Positions 37,441 to 46,134 of a stretch of 64,000 nt of DNA are shown here, in pieces. Within the stretch, counting starts at the first letter, position 1; every line of letters begins with the position of its first letter. The translations under genes were made by a program, and so were the position numbers. Origin of the DNA: Nitrosopumilaceae archaeon AB1(1) (GTDB lineage Archaea; Thermoproteota; Nitrososphaeria; Nitrososphaerales; Nitrosopumilaceae); assembly GCA_033471095.1 (NCBI GenBank), contig CP136752.1:154427-218426 (forward strand), written 5' to 3'. Below the pieces are notes generated by a model that saw only the letters and a program-made list of their open reading frames with translations, made no database searches and was not told where the DNA came from.

Positions 37441-39508
37441 ATATCAAATTCATGCTAGATGGAGGGGTAGCAATTAGAATATTGTTATTATCCTGACCAT
37501 TGCCAAAATCAACGATTCTAGCCCAATTTTTAAGGACATCAATATTTGCCCATGCCGAGATGGTAAAGTCTGTATTGTGAAATAGACTACCTTCCAAGTC
37601 TGGAAGATCAAGATAATTTCCGTTGTTGTCTACTCCATCAAAGTTTAGTCCATTACCAATTTGTGCAGATACTAAATTATCAGGTAAAAAGATACCACTA
37701 CCTGCAGTCCGTGGTGTTGCATGGCAATCATTCCCTGATGAGTCTAGTGTAGATTGTGCACCAAAAGTGGATTGATCCATGTGATAAATTATTTCATAGT
37801 CTGAATCCCAAACATTATCATGTATAATAGTTGCCGCTATTGAGACATTATAATACATGTAGAGTATAGTATCACTGGTATTGCTCAAAGTAGGTAGACG
37901 AACCCAAGCTACTAGGGTACCGGTAGTAGCATTATTAGTGAATGACTCAATTTCATGCTGTAATATAGTAAATCCATCACTGCTAGTGAAAATAATATCA
38001 GCTCCGTTAGGTAGAACAGCTGAATTGTTCAAAGCAGAATCAGAGATACTTACTAGAAGGGTAAAGTTTTGAAGAGTTGTAGTTATTTGGTTACTGTTAA
38101 TAGTAATTTTCTGTCTAGTATCCCACAAGGAAGGTAGATCAAAAAATTGAACATTATTAGTGATTGGTTGATTTGTAAAGTTTGCAAGTGATAAATCATT
38201 TACGTTTGTAATATTACTAGTTGTTTGATTATATGATAGTGTTAATGGTAATACAGGTGGAATGTTAGAGTCTAGTGTTAGATTGATGGCAGTGTCATTA
38301 TGTCTAGTTATACTAGTAGCAATACCTGAAATATTTACTGCAAAGTCAGTTGGAGAAGTGGTATTGGTAAGAGTGACTACTTTATCAAAGTTGACAATTA
38401 TGTTGTCACCTCGCTGGTTTGTATAGGCGTTAACAAAGTTTGGAGGTGTTGGAACATTATTAGTGATTGGTTGATTTGTAAAGTTTGCAAGTGATAAATC
38501 ATTCACGTTTGTAATATTACTAGTTGTTTGACTATATGATAGTGTTAATGGTAATGCAAGCGGAATGTTAGAGTCTAGTGTTAGATTGATGGCAGTGTCA
38601 TTATGTCTAGTTATACTAGTTGTAGCAATACCTGAAATATTTACTGCAAAGTCAGTTGGAGAAGTGGTATTGGTAAGAGTGATTACTTTATCAAAGTTGA
38701 CAGTAATGTTGTCACCTCGCTGGTTTGTATAGGCGTTAACAAAGTTTGGAGGTGATGGAACATTATTAGTGATTGGTTGATTTGTAAAGTTTGCAAGTGA
38801 TAGACCAGTGCTTACACTAGTAATATTTGTGCCTGTATCGTTGTATGATAAAAGTGGAGAGTCGTCAAAAGATAGGGCAGAGTTTAGTGAAAGAATTATA
38901 GAAGTTGCATTATTACTAGTTATACTATTCACAGAAGTGGATGAATTAATTATAGCAAAGTCGCTAAGGAATGTAGTACTACCTACTGTAATATTATCAG
39001 AAAATACAACAGTGATATTTCTACCAGTTGTGTCAGTATATGCGCTACTAAAAATAAGAGGGGGACCTAGGACATAGTTTCGTGCAATAACATCAGAAGT
39101 GGGCGTAAGCTCTATACCAGAAAAAGTAAATATAACTAGATTGCCAACCCTATTGTAAATCATTCTAAACTCAGCGGCGTTGGAAGATATGGGTGGAGAT
39201 ACAACTAGGTAGATACCGGATGGTCCATCATTACCGAAAGCAGTTATGTTTAGAAGAATATTAGTAAAAGTAAAAGATGACTTCACAAGAGGCAAAGTAG
39301 CTGAATCGGTAAATTGGGGTGCATGATTACCATATTGGGAATTAGGATCATGATCAGGATCTTGAGCCCAAAGTATCCTAGTACCATCAGTATTAGTACT
39401 TAGAATTTGTCCAAAAGCAGAATCTAGTGGAAAGAGCAAAGTGACAGAGAGAACGATAATAGCAGTTAAAGAGAGAGTCATCACATATGAATTATAGACA
39501 TTATGCAA
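37412..39508 (-). CDS. giant surface protein, N-terminal piece with signal peptide
   Basis: A 698-residue piece starting with a signal peptide (about residues 9-34, VMTLSLTAIIVLSVTLLFPL then DSAFGQ). A unique beta-rich domain follows to about residue 150. Then come three SwmB-like domains (IFSSAYTDTTGRNITVVFSD, VNAYTNQRGDNITVNFDKVI and a third copy), a DUF2341 domain (LWDTRQKITINSNQITTTLQ) and the first half of a LamG-like domain. Because it keeps the export signal, this piece alone could still be secreted as a truncated protein without an anchor. The stop at 37412 comes from one extra base. Confidence 0.65.
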   Translation of the reverse strand: MHNVYNSYVMTLSLTAIIVLSVTLLFPLDSAFGQILSTNTDGTRILWAQDPDHDPNSQYGNHAPQFTDSATLPLVKSSFTFTNILLNITAFGNDGPSGIYLVVSPPISSNAAEFRMIYNRVGNLVIFTFSGIELTPTSDVIARNYVLGPPLIFSSAYTDTTGRNITVVFSDNITVGSTTFLSDFAIINSSTSVNSITSNNATSIILSLNSALSFDDSPLLSYNDTGTNITSVSTGLSLANFTNQPITNNVPSPPNFVNAYTNQRGDNITVNFDKVITLTNTTSPTDFAVNISGIATTSITRHNDTAINLTLDSNIPLALPLTLSYSQTTSNITNVNDLSLANFTNQPITNNVPTPPNFVNAYTNQRGDNIIVNFDKVVTLTNTTSPTDFAVNISGIATSITRHNDTAINLTLDSNIPPVLPLTLSYNQTTSNITNVNDLSLANFTNQPITNNVQFFDLPSLWDTRQKITINSNQITTTLQNFTLLVSISDSALNNSAVLPNGADIIFTSSDGFTILQHEIESFTNNATTGTLVAWVRLPTLSNTSDTILYMYYNVSIAATIIHDNVWDSDYEIIYHMDQSTFGAQSTLDSSGNDCHATPRTAGSGIFLPDNLVSAQIGNGLNFDGVDNNGNYLDLPDLEGSLFHNTDFTISAWANIDVLKNWARIVDFGNGQDNNNILIATPPSSMNLIYDVRRGTEL

Positions 39509-39623
39509 TATTTAACAAAAATAATAAAATGGCTTATAATTGTTTGTTTAATGGACTCTGTTGCAACTTCAGGTGTTATATACATAACTTCTTTTTTGAA
39601 CTTTAATAAAATATCTATAATTT

Positions 39624-39811
39624 CTAAAAATTAACTGCACTTTTACCAAGTGCTGGTTTACGCAATTCATCTCGTTTACGCATCTTCTCTATTTTCTCAG
39701 ATTTACGTATTCGTTTTATTTCTCCTTGTTTAGAATCATCCACATATGGCCTCTTTATCAATTTTTTAAAATTTTTTCTACTTTGGCTTTAGTAGGAAAT
39801 TCAGCCTCCAT
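39624..39811 (-). pseudogene. small, highly basic gene remnant
   Basis: The minus strand reads MEAEFPTKAKVEKILKN and then, after a frameshift, KLIKRPYVDDSKQGEIKRIR followed by SEKIEKMRKRDELRKPALGK. The text looks like one lysine/arginine-rich protein of about 62 residues damaged by a single shift. No family is recognised. It lies just inside the left end of the IS-like element. Confidence 0.4.
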
Positions 39812-40137
39812 TTGACATTATATACTCTGACTAGGCAAACATCCAAAATTATTCTCATTCAGAATTTTAATTAAAAAACTATTCACTGTCGATTCAGGAT
39901 ATCTAATTCTAACCAAAGCAGCATCCATTCTTGAAATTATCATACTGATATTGTAAGCGCTACTGTGATTAATCATTTGCAAGTTTTTGAATCTTATACA
40001 GGTCAAGGACTTGTGTATGTGTGTAAAAATCACACAATTCGAAGAGCAGATTGCAAGCATATACAATTAGTCAAATGTATAATGATTACAAATAGAGGAT
40101 ATACAAATAATAATTTTAGAATAATGGAATAGACTAG

Positions 40138-40954
40138 ACTGAATCTGTGTAAATACTGTAATTCAGGTAATATCAAAAAAGATGGTATGAGGAACAACAA
40201 ACAAGGAAAAATACAATGATTCAAATGTTTATATTGTAATAAACGCTTTACATCAAATTTTGAATTTGAGGGTAAACAATCTGATTCAAAAATAATTACA
40301 GGTGCATTACAAATGTACTATTCAGGTATGTCAGTTGGAGATATTTCAACACATTATGAGTTTGATACTGATGTGAATCATTCTACTATGAATCGATGGA
40401 TTGCCAAATACCCTGTAATGTTAACTAGATATCTAGATGAAATCATACCACGTGTTGGCAATTGGATTCGTGCTGATAAAGTATGAATAAAGGTGTCAGG
40501 TAAGCCAAAATATCTATTTGCATCTATGAATAATGACACTCGTTTTGAGTTAGCTAAAGACATGGTCGATACTAAATTTCAGCACAACGCAGATTATTTG
40601 TTGAAACTGACTAAATTGATTACTGGGAATAAAACACCCAAGTATTTTATCACAGATGGATTACCATCATAGGGTAAATCGTCAAGAAGAGTATTTGGCA
40701 GAGAAACACAATATGATTAAATATGATGGAACGTCTAAATGGTGAGATTCGTGATCGTAAGAAAGTGTTTAGAGGATTGAAGAGAAGATAGTCCGATTAT
40801 TAATGGTGTGACAGTGTATTACAATTATGCCAAAAAGTATAGTGGTATTGACGATAAGAGACCATCTAAGAGAGCAAAGATAACTGTCAAGGGTCGTAAC
40901 AAGTGGAATACTTTGATACAGAGTGTAAGTTTGCATGATTATGATACTATCTAA
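40138..40954 (+). pseudogene. degenerate DDE transposase with N-terminal zinc finger
   Basis: Translation ignoring stops gives CKYCNSGNIKKDGMRNN and FKCLYCNKRFTS (two CxxC pairs). It continues HSTMNRWIAKYPVMLTRYLD, a DDE-core strand WIRADKV, the strand PKYFITDG, and later MMERLNGEIRDRKKVFRGL and KGRNKWNTLIQ. This is the usual layout of an archaeal DDE (MULE/IS6-like) transposase. It carries TGA stops at 40217 and 40484, TAG at 40670 and at least two frameshifts after 40700, so it is inactive. The second TGA replaces a conserved tryptophan codon. Confidence 0.75.
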
Positions 40955-41174
40955 TTTTTGGGGCAAAATTTTCAATTAAACCTTTCATTGCATTATGACA
41001 TTTCTTCATATCCTTGTTAATAGAGTCAGACTCTAATTGCTCAATATCGCATTCACTACATTTATCAGCATTCATATAGATTTTGTCATGTTTGCCACAT
41101 AATTTTCTATTTAATTCTAACGTTGGATTTAATCCAAGTCGTTCAACATTAAACATACTCAAATAATGAAACAT
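40947..41174 (-). CDS. small Cys/His-rich ORF within the IS-like element
   Basis: A 75-residue frame with NRKLCGKHDKIYMNADKCSE and CDIEQLES, a possible metal-binding cluster, and a helical end. It overlaps the end of the transposase remnant on the other strand. No family is recognised; it could be a passenger gene or a relic. Confidence 0.35.
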   Translation of the reverse strand: MFHYLSMFNVERLGLNPTLELNRKLCGKHDKIYMNADKCSECDIEQLESDSINKDMKKCHNAMKGLIENFAPKIR

Positions 41175-41236
41175 TGTACTGTGATTTATAATAAAATCGG
41201 CAAGGTGCTATTTATCAGATATATCCTAAAATTAAT

Positions 41237-41560
41237 TCATCGCTCATTGGTCTTATCCCAATTAGGATAAAAACATAATAATTTCAATTTGTTAAAATTG
41301 TCAGTATAGACATTTAATTGCTTGAATATATCCTCATATTGTGATGACACCTGTTCATTGTAGGTTATAGCAGTATCTTTCACTCCCTCAGTTGCCTGCT
41401 CATATTTATCACGAGATAAAGTTTGCTGTTTTAATAAAAAATTGGTAAAGTATCCTGTTTTCTTGTGATGATTAAGAAAATGTTTCATCCAGTAATCTTT
41501 TGTAATATCTTTTTTCTCAAAATGGAAATTACATAATGTGCACATTATATGATTATTCAT
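41237..41560 (-). CDS. C2H2 zinc-finger-like small protein within the IS-like element
   Basis: A 107-residue frame starting MNNHIMCTLCNFHFEKKDIT and continuing KDYWMKHFLNHHKKTG, a C-x2-C followed by H-x3/4-H arrangement like a zinc finger. The rest is helical and charged. It overlaps the next ORF by eight bases, suggesting a two-gene unit. The role is unknown, and a DNA-binding passenger protein is a guess. Confidence 0.45.
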   Translation of the reverse strand: MNNHIMCTLCNFHFEKKDITKDYWMKHFLNHHKKTGYFTNFLLKQQTLSRDKYEQATEGVKDTAITYNEQVSSQYEDIFKQLNVYTDNFNKLKLLCFYPNWDKTNER

Positions 41561-41735
41561 GGGATAAACATGCTAATGAAATTGCTGACTGATATTCAAA
41601 TTTATCACATAGTATGTCGTTATGATTCATTAAAGATTTTGCATATTTTGCACTATATCTAACACCATTCCATATATTTTTATGAGAAATATGGATTTTA
41701 GAATCATCGGACACGATTATTTTTAAATAATTCAT
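41553..41735 (-). CDS. small ORF upstream of the zinc-finger-like gene
   Basis: A 60-residue frame (MNYLKIIVSDDSKIHISHKN, then WNGVRYSAKYAKSLMNHND). It overlaps the following gene by eight bases. No family is recognised. It lies close to the right end of the IS-like element. Confidence 0.35.
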   Translation of the reverse strand: MNYLKIIVSDDSKIHISHKNIWNGVRYSAKYAKSLMNHNDILCDKFEYQSAISLACLSHE

Positions 41736-41829
41736 ATATTTAGATCGGTAATGATGTTTTTAGTATTAAATTATTAGAACCATTAATAACACCCGAATTT
41801 GCAATAGAGCCTGAAAACATGTTCTAATG

Positions 41830-42000
41830 TTATAGTTTTGATTTAGGTATGGTCCAGGTCTTGTTTTTGCCTGTATAGATGTTGAACATTTTACCACAGT
41901 CACACTTGAATCTACGAACCACAGTATCAGAGTATTTCCATTCTTTGAGTGGTTTGTCCTTTTGTGTTACCCCACATATTGGACACGATACATCACTCAC
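41830..42000 (-). CDS. zinc-ribbon protein, 56 residues
   Basis: With a GTG start the frame reads MSDVSCPICGVTQKDKPLKE, then RRFKCDCGKMFNIYTGKN and TWTIPKSKL. The CPIC and CDC knuckles make a zinc ribbon of a kind often found as small proteins in this phylum. It lies just outside the right end of the IS-like element and is divergent from the VirB4-like operon, which starts about 125 bases away. Function unknown; RNA or DNA binding is possible. Confidence 0.6.
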   Translation of the reverse strand: MSDVSCPICGVTQKDKPLKEWKYSDTVVRRFKCDCGKMFNIYTGKNKTWTIPKSKL

Positions 42001-42124
42001 AAACACACTAAATTTATCATATTACTTAAACAATATGAAATAAAGAACACATGGTATTTAGTCACATACTAGTATTGGTAATAATTTCATTTGTTAAATA
42101 GTAAAATAAATAACTAGACCTGCA

Positions 42125-44008
42125 ATGAAGGAGGATGATACAAAGATAATAGAGGTTACAGATGAATTTAGATTTTATTATTTACTAAAACCGGGCAACT
42201 TTGATAGTTTGCCGCCGAATGAGCAGTATTATAAAATACAATTATTTCTAAAACTTCTCTCAAATGTACCAAATAATCATACAATTTTAATTAGAATTGT
42301 ACGTAAATCACTTGGAATTCCAATATACAAGGATAGTGAACAGGAGACAACGGACATACTAGTTCCACGTATATACATGGCAAGTGGATTTGATATGTCT
42401 AGAATTTTACGTAGATTTGAATTTGATTTTGATCATATTTTAGCACCACATTTTTTCTCACTTGTAACAGAGAAGACGAGACATCTCAAACTACAATCAA
42501 CAAATTCAAAAGAGATCATAGTTGGAAAATGTTTCACAATGTATGATTTACGTAAAATTCAACCAGACGGATGGATATTTGATATATTTGAGCACTGTGA
42601 TATGATTACTGTATCACTAAAGCCTCTTGATGAGAAATCTGCCAAAAAATATGTAAATTCTATGGAAGGGGTATTTGCCGAGAATGCGTTAAGAAAGCAA
42701 GTTTTACGTCAGAAACACAAAATGGTATCAACAATATCCACCCTATTAGCAACAAGTAAGACACAGTTGTTTGAGTGCACAGTAAATGTACTAATCACTG
42801 CAAAAAATATGAAGAGCCTGAAGGAAAAAGTCTCTGAATTCAAGTCTGAGCAGAGAAACTTTGAGGGGTGGTTCGATTCCATAGGAGGGATACAAGCTTC
42901 AATGTTGTATAAAAATACGGGTGTTCCAATTTTTTTCAATAGAGGATCACTCGGAATATTTTACCCTTTTGTATCGGCAGATGTTTTAGAATTACCATAT
43001 GGATTGTTTTTAGGAATTAATGATATCACTGGAATGCCTATATTTTTTGATTGGCTGCGTAGAATAAATAAAAATATGTGCATTACTGGCAAAACTGGTA
43101 GTGGTAAGTCAACACTTGCTAAAAAAATAATAGCAGAATTGGAAGTGAAATTTCCAACCGCAGAAAAATATATTCTAAATCCGTCAGGTGAATATGCAAA
43201 TATTGCACATTATCTAAATTTAAAACCCATAGAGTTGACATCTACAAGTTCCATAGGACTTGATCCATTCAAGACAATGTCAAGTACTGATGCGGCTAAT
43301 ATGTTGATTAGTGTATCTGAACCATCTAATGTAGTGGCCAAAGAATTTATGGCAAAATCAGAGGTCAAATCACTTGAGGAATTTTACAAGTCACTCTCAG
43401 ATGTAGCAAAGGGGTATGTACAAGATTTAGTAAACGGTCCTCTTGCAGAATATTTCAAAGGAGAACTGGAATTCGATACAAAGACCATCTTCTCAATGAG
43501 AGGTCTTGATCCAAAAGATAGACATACTTGGATGATGTTAATTATCATTCTGCGTAAACTATGGAATCGAATTGGTACATTAAAGAGACAAGGTGAGAAA
43601 GATTCCATCAAATTTATCGTGATCGATGAGGCATGGATGCTTTTCGCATTATCTCGAATGCGACCGTATATTGAAAATATGCTACGTAGTGGTAGAAAGT
43701 ATAACATTTGGCTCATTTTGATAACTCAAGAACCAGATGATCTTATACAAAAGGATACGACTGATCCAAAACCAAATTTCATCGCACATATAGAAACAAA
43801 GATTTTTGGAATAATGGAAAAATCATCCATAGATTTGGTATCAGACAAATTGAATCTGTCAAGATCAGAAGTTGATATGCTTGGAGGCTCTACACAAGGT
43901 AGATTACTCCTCCTTACATCAAAATATAGAGTTCCAGTAAATGTGACACTTAGCAAACAGGAGAAAGAGGTGTTTTTCACAACAAGCAAAGTAGAGGAGC
44001 TGTTATAA
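42125..44008 (+). CDS. VirB4/HerA-type conjugation ATPase
   Basis: A 627-residue ATPase of the VirB4/TraC branch. Residues 1-300 form the VirB4-type N-terminal domain. Walker A is CITGKTGSGKSTLAKK at about residue 322, followed by ILNPSGEYANIAHYLNLKPI. Walker B is FIVIDEAWMLFAL at about residue 498, and the following helix reads LRSGRKYNIWLILITQEPDD, with the conserved Gln-Glu sensor, as in VirB4 proteins. It would power substrate or pilus assembly at the membrane. The stop is directly followed by the next start, so at least five genes form one operon. No coupling protein or relaxase is present, which argues against a self-transmissible element. Confidence 0.85.
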   Translation: MKEDDTKIIEVTDEFRFYYLLKPGNFDSLPPNEQYYKIQLFLKLLSNVPNNHTILIRIVRKSLGIPIYKDSEQETTDILVPRIYMASGFDMSRILRRFEFDFDHILAPHFFSLVTEKTRHLKLQSTNSKEIIVGKCFTMYDLRKIQPDGWIFDIFEHCDMITVSLKPLDEKSAKKYVNSMEGVFAENALRKQVLRQKHKMVSTISTLLATSKTQLFECTVNVLITAKNMKSLKEKVSEFKSEQRNFEGWFDSIGGIQASMLYKNTGVPIFFNRGSLGIFYPFVSADVLELPYGLFLGINDITGMPIFFDWLRRINKNMCITGKTGSGKSTLAKKIIAELEVKFPTAEKYILNPSGEYANIAHYLNLKPIELTSTSSIGLDPFKTMSSTDAANMLISVSEPSNVVAKEFMAKSEVKSLEEFYKSLSDVAKGYVQDLVNGPLAEYFKGELEFDTKTIFSMRGLDPKDRHTWMMLIIILRKLWNRIGTLKRQGEKDSIKFIVIDEAWMLFALSRMRPYIENMLRSGRKYNIWLILITQEPDDLIQKDTTDPKPNFIAHIETKIFGIMEKSSIDLVSDKLNLSRSEVDMLGGSTQGRLLLLTSKYRVPVNVTLSKQEKEVFFTTSKVEELL

Positions 44009-44395
44009 TTGGAGTCAATTATTGTAAAATTATTATTTGTGGTAATTGGGGTCGGGGGACTAGGAATATTCAGCTCGTACATTTCAGATATTCATGGAAT
44101 TGTGAGTAATGTAGACTTTATCATTCTAAATGAACAATCCATATTCTTAATGGAAGATCAAATACGAATCATACTGGACATATCAAATATTGGAGGTATG
44201 TCAATAGATACAGTAACAATATACATCATAGACAATAATCACAATAAACATAATCAGACGTTTAATGTAAATATCATAGAGAGAGAATCATTTGTTGCCA
44301 TATTTAATGGAAATTTCTCCCAAGATACAAATTATTATTTACAAGTTGTAGTCCAATCTGGCAAAAATACTGCAATACAAGATACGGTGATTTAA
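44009..44395 (+). CDS. single-pass beta-rich membrane protein of the VirB4-like cluster (first)
   Basis: A 128-residue protein with a TTG start directly after the ATPase stop. An N-terminal helix (IIVKLLFVVIGVGGLGIFSS) is followed by a beta-strand-rich outer domain (IRIILDISNIGGMSIDTVTI). The layout resembles archaellum FlaF/FlaG-type stator proteins or minor pilins. It shares its architecture with the next two genes. Its stop overlaps the next ATG (TAATG). Confidence 0.6.
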   Translation: MESIIVKLLFVVIGVGGLGIFSSYISDIHGIVSNVDFIILNEQSIFLMEDQIRIILDISNIGGMSIDTVTIYIIDNNHNKHNQTFNVNIIERESFVAIFNGNFSQDTNYYLQVVVQSGKNTAIQDTVI

Positions 44396-44802
44396 TGGAA
44401 CATGTTATAATTAGAGTGATATTTGTTGGAATATTATTTAGCACGATTCCTCTACTAGTATCTGTAATAGATGGTACAGAATACACACAGATAACATTAG
44501 GTGTTCATATTGATAGTAATATTGTAAGATTTGAAGAATCAAAAGTCAGCTTTGGTGTACTGAATATGAATATTCTAAATGGGTATGATTCCACAATACA
44601 CCACAGTGCAGTACAGTGTTGGATGGGGGCAGAGTTCAGTATCATACAATTAGAGTATAGTCAGTTACCAAATACAACATTCAAGACTACCCAAATACTC
44701 ACAACCCCAAATTACACCAATCAGGATTCTATACATTGTGAATTACACTCTATACGGAATGATAAAGATGTAATCATTATATTCAATCCAGAGGTGTTAT
44801 AA
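44395..44802 (+). CDS. single-pass beta-rich membrane protein of the VirB4-like cluster (second)
   Basis: A 135-residue protein with an N-terminal hydrophobic helix (VIIRVIFVGILFSTIPLLVS) and an outer beta domain containing two cysteines (VQCWMGAEF, SIHCELHS) that may form a disulfide. It overlaps the gene before by one base. Same architecture as its neighbours, so probably a component of the same envelope structure; no family name is certain. Confidence 0.6.
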   Translation: MEHVIIRVIFVGILFSTIPLLVSVIDGTEYTQITLGVHIDSNIVRFEESKVSFGVLNMNILNGYDSTIHHSAVQCWMGAEFSIIQLEYSQLPNTTFKTTQILTTPNYTNQDSIHCELHSIRNDKDVIIIFNPEVL

Positions 44803-45218
44803 TAAATCAAATTTTATCATTTGTTATAATTACAGGAATTATTACAACATCAGTAGGTCTAACTTTTACACTAGTCGTAGAAGATTTAACACTGATTCAT
44901 GATTTCACTGAATCAAAGTTGGAGCAAAATATAAGACAGATACAAGAATCATTTACAACCAGCAATATTATATTTACAAATGGAGTAATACAGTTTGAAA
45001 TTCTAAATACCGGGAGAACAGACATTACAATCGAAAGAGTCAATTCAGATGTAGAATTAAAAAGAGATTTTGATCTAATTTTACTTGATGGGACACCATC
45101 AACAACTATATCTCCAGGTAAAATAGGTGTTGTTCGAATTTACAATGTAACCACTACAGAGAATTTAGTATTAATCACTCAAAATAATGGCATAATCAAA
45201 ATACCGAATTTACGTTAA
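44802..45218 (+). CDS. single-pass beta-rich membrane protein of the VirB4-like cluster (third), unusual start
   Basis: The conserved text runs well upstream of the first usual start codon (TTG at 44919) to ATA at 44802 or 44799. It encodes NQILSFVIITGIITTSVGLT, a membrane helix just like that of the two genes before. I therefore place the start at the ATA next to the previous stop. The outer domain contains IQFEILNTGRTDITIERVNS, a typical beta-sandwich of FlaF/FlaG kind. If ATA is not used, the protein lacks its anchor. Confidence 0.5.
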   Translation: MNQILSFVIITGIITTSVGLTFTLVVEDLTLIHDFTESKLEQNIRQIQESFTTSNIIFTNGVIQFEILNTGRTDITIERVNSDVELKRDFDLILLDGTPSTTISPGKIGVVRIYNVTTTENLVLITQNNGIIKIPNLR

Positions 45219-45242
45219 ATGAGAAAATAATCTACTATTATT

Positions 45243-46124
45243 ATGCAGAGTAGGAATGCACTGTTTGAGCTTACTATGCTGTGGGCTATTGCTTTGATCT
45301 GTCTGGCAGTAATTGCTATTGGTTCACTTGCAGTACAATTTGCCCCAAGTATTACAGTAAATTTAATATCAAAGATGCCCATATTTTACAATCACACAGT
45401 CAATCAGGATGGTACCGTATCGTATCCACTAGAGAATCTATCAGATACAACACCACAAAAGACAGAATTGGTTGTGTTGTACGATACAATACTAGTTGTT
45501 GCTCTGACAGGATTATTGTTTGTAATTTTGATTGGATTTATTGGATTACCCTTTGAGGATTTAGGATTAATACAAAAGGATACAGCAAAAAATATTTTGA
45601 TAAAGACTATTATTGTAATTCCTTTATTTATCGCACTACCAGTAATTTGGGATCTAATAGCAATATCAATACATAATCTTACCATATTTTTATTTAATCC
45701 AGCAAATCCATCTGATCCATATTATTATCCAACGATTGTATTCTCCAAAGTTGGAAATGCAATAGAATTTGATTCCGTAAAAAAATTACTTGATTGGGAT
45801 GAATGGTTTTCCAAAGTGTTAAATCCAGGATTATTAGTTCAAACAGTTTTGACAGATTTTGTATTCATTCTAGGAAAATCTATTCTAGTAATATCGGTAT
45901 TAATTTCAATGTTTATCGTATATTCAGTGAAATTCATACTATTACTAATTTTATTAGTAATGTTTCCAATCATATACATTTTAGACATGTTACCATGGTT
46001 CAAGTGGATTACTAAATCACTATACAATTCATTCACCGGACTAGTAATCGCATCATTATTTGCTGCCATAGTATTTCCAATTGCAGGAACATATTTTGTG
46101 TCTGCACAAGAATCCACCACTTGA
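45243..46124 (+). CDS. polytopic membrane protein, VirB6-like
   Basis: A 293-residue protein with about six to seven hydrophobic segments, for example ALICLAVIAIGSLAVQFAP, VVALTGLLFVILIGFIGLPF and VKFILLLILLVMFPIIYILD. A VirB6/TrbL-like channel component next to VirB4 is the natural reading, although the family is too divergent for certainty. The ATG at 45243 is preceded by a gap of 24 bases. The ORF stops just where the next reading frame continues with a further membrane segment, so this may be the front part of a longer protein. Confidence 0.6.
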   Translation: MQSRNALFELTMLWAIALICLAVIAIGSLAVQFAPSITVNLISKMPIFYNHTVNQDGTVSYPLENLSDTTPQKTELVVLYDTILVVALTGLLFVILIGFIGLPFEDLGLIQKDTAKNILIKTIIVIPLFIALPVIWDLIAISIHNLTIFLFNPANPSDPYYYPTIVFSKVGNAIEFDSVKKLLDWDEWFSKVLNPGLLVQTVLTDFVFILGKSILVISVLISMFIVYSVKFILLLILLVMFPIIYILDMLPWFKWITKSLYNSFTGLVIASLFAAIVFPIAGTYFVSAQESTT

Positions 46125-46134
46125 AGAATGGTTT

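Larger units (their letters stand above)
15722..39508 (-). pseudogene. giant multidomain surface protein locus, interrupted
   Basis: Read as one gene, this locus would encode roughly 7,900 residues. It starts with a signal peptide at 39508 and ends with a membrane anchor at 15722. In order it has a unique N-terminal domain, three SwmB-like beta domains, seven modules of DUF2341 plus LamG-like domains separated by SwmB-like and Ig-like domains, an array of about 23 Ig-like repeats, further SwmB-like and terminal beta domains, a hexapeptide-repeat linker, a CFI-box-like domain and a transmembrane helix. About 14 frameshifts and three in-frame stops divide it, yet reading simply resumes after each in the next frame, with the domain text intact. 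Whether it is a decaying pseudogene, a recombining phase-variable locus, or suffers from assembly error in repeats cannot be decided here. Confidence 0.75.
39556..41809. mobile_element. decayed insertion sequence with IS6-like inverted repeats
   Basis: The left end (39556-39578) and the right end (41787-41809) are inverted copies with about 20 of 23 bases matching. The left reads CTCTGTTGCAACTTCAGG and the right, on the minus strand, CTCTATTGCAAATTCGGG. The core matches IS6-family ends such as IS26 (GGCACTGTTGCAAA). Between them lies a degenerate transposase and three small minus-strand ORFs. The stretch 39812-40137 holds no gene I can support. No clear target duplication was found, and the element is longer than usual for IS6, so passenger genes or a composite structure are likely. 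Confidence 0.65.

Noticed and set aside
39818..40066. 82-residue minus-strand frame inside the IS-like element
   Set aside because: No recognisable domain, overlapping another frame, and lying in sequence that appears decayed; not supported as a gene.
40217..40486. TGA in place of conserved codons of the transposase, as possible recoding
   Set aside because: A TAG stop and frameshifts follow in the same frame and intact genes nearby end with TGA normally; simple decay explains it.
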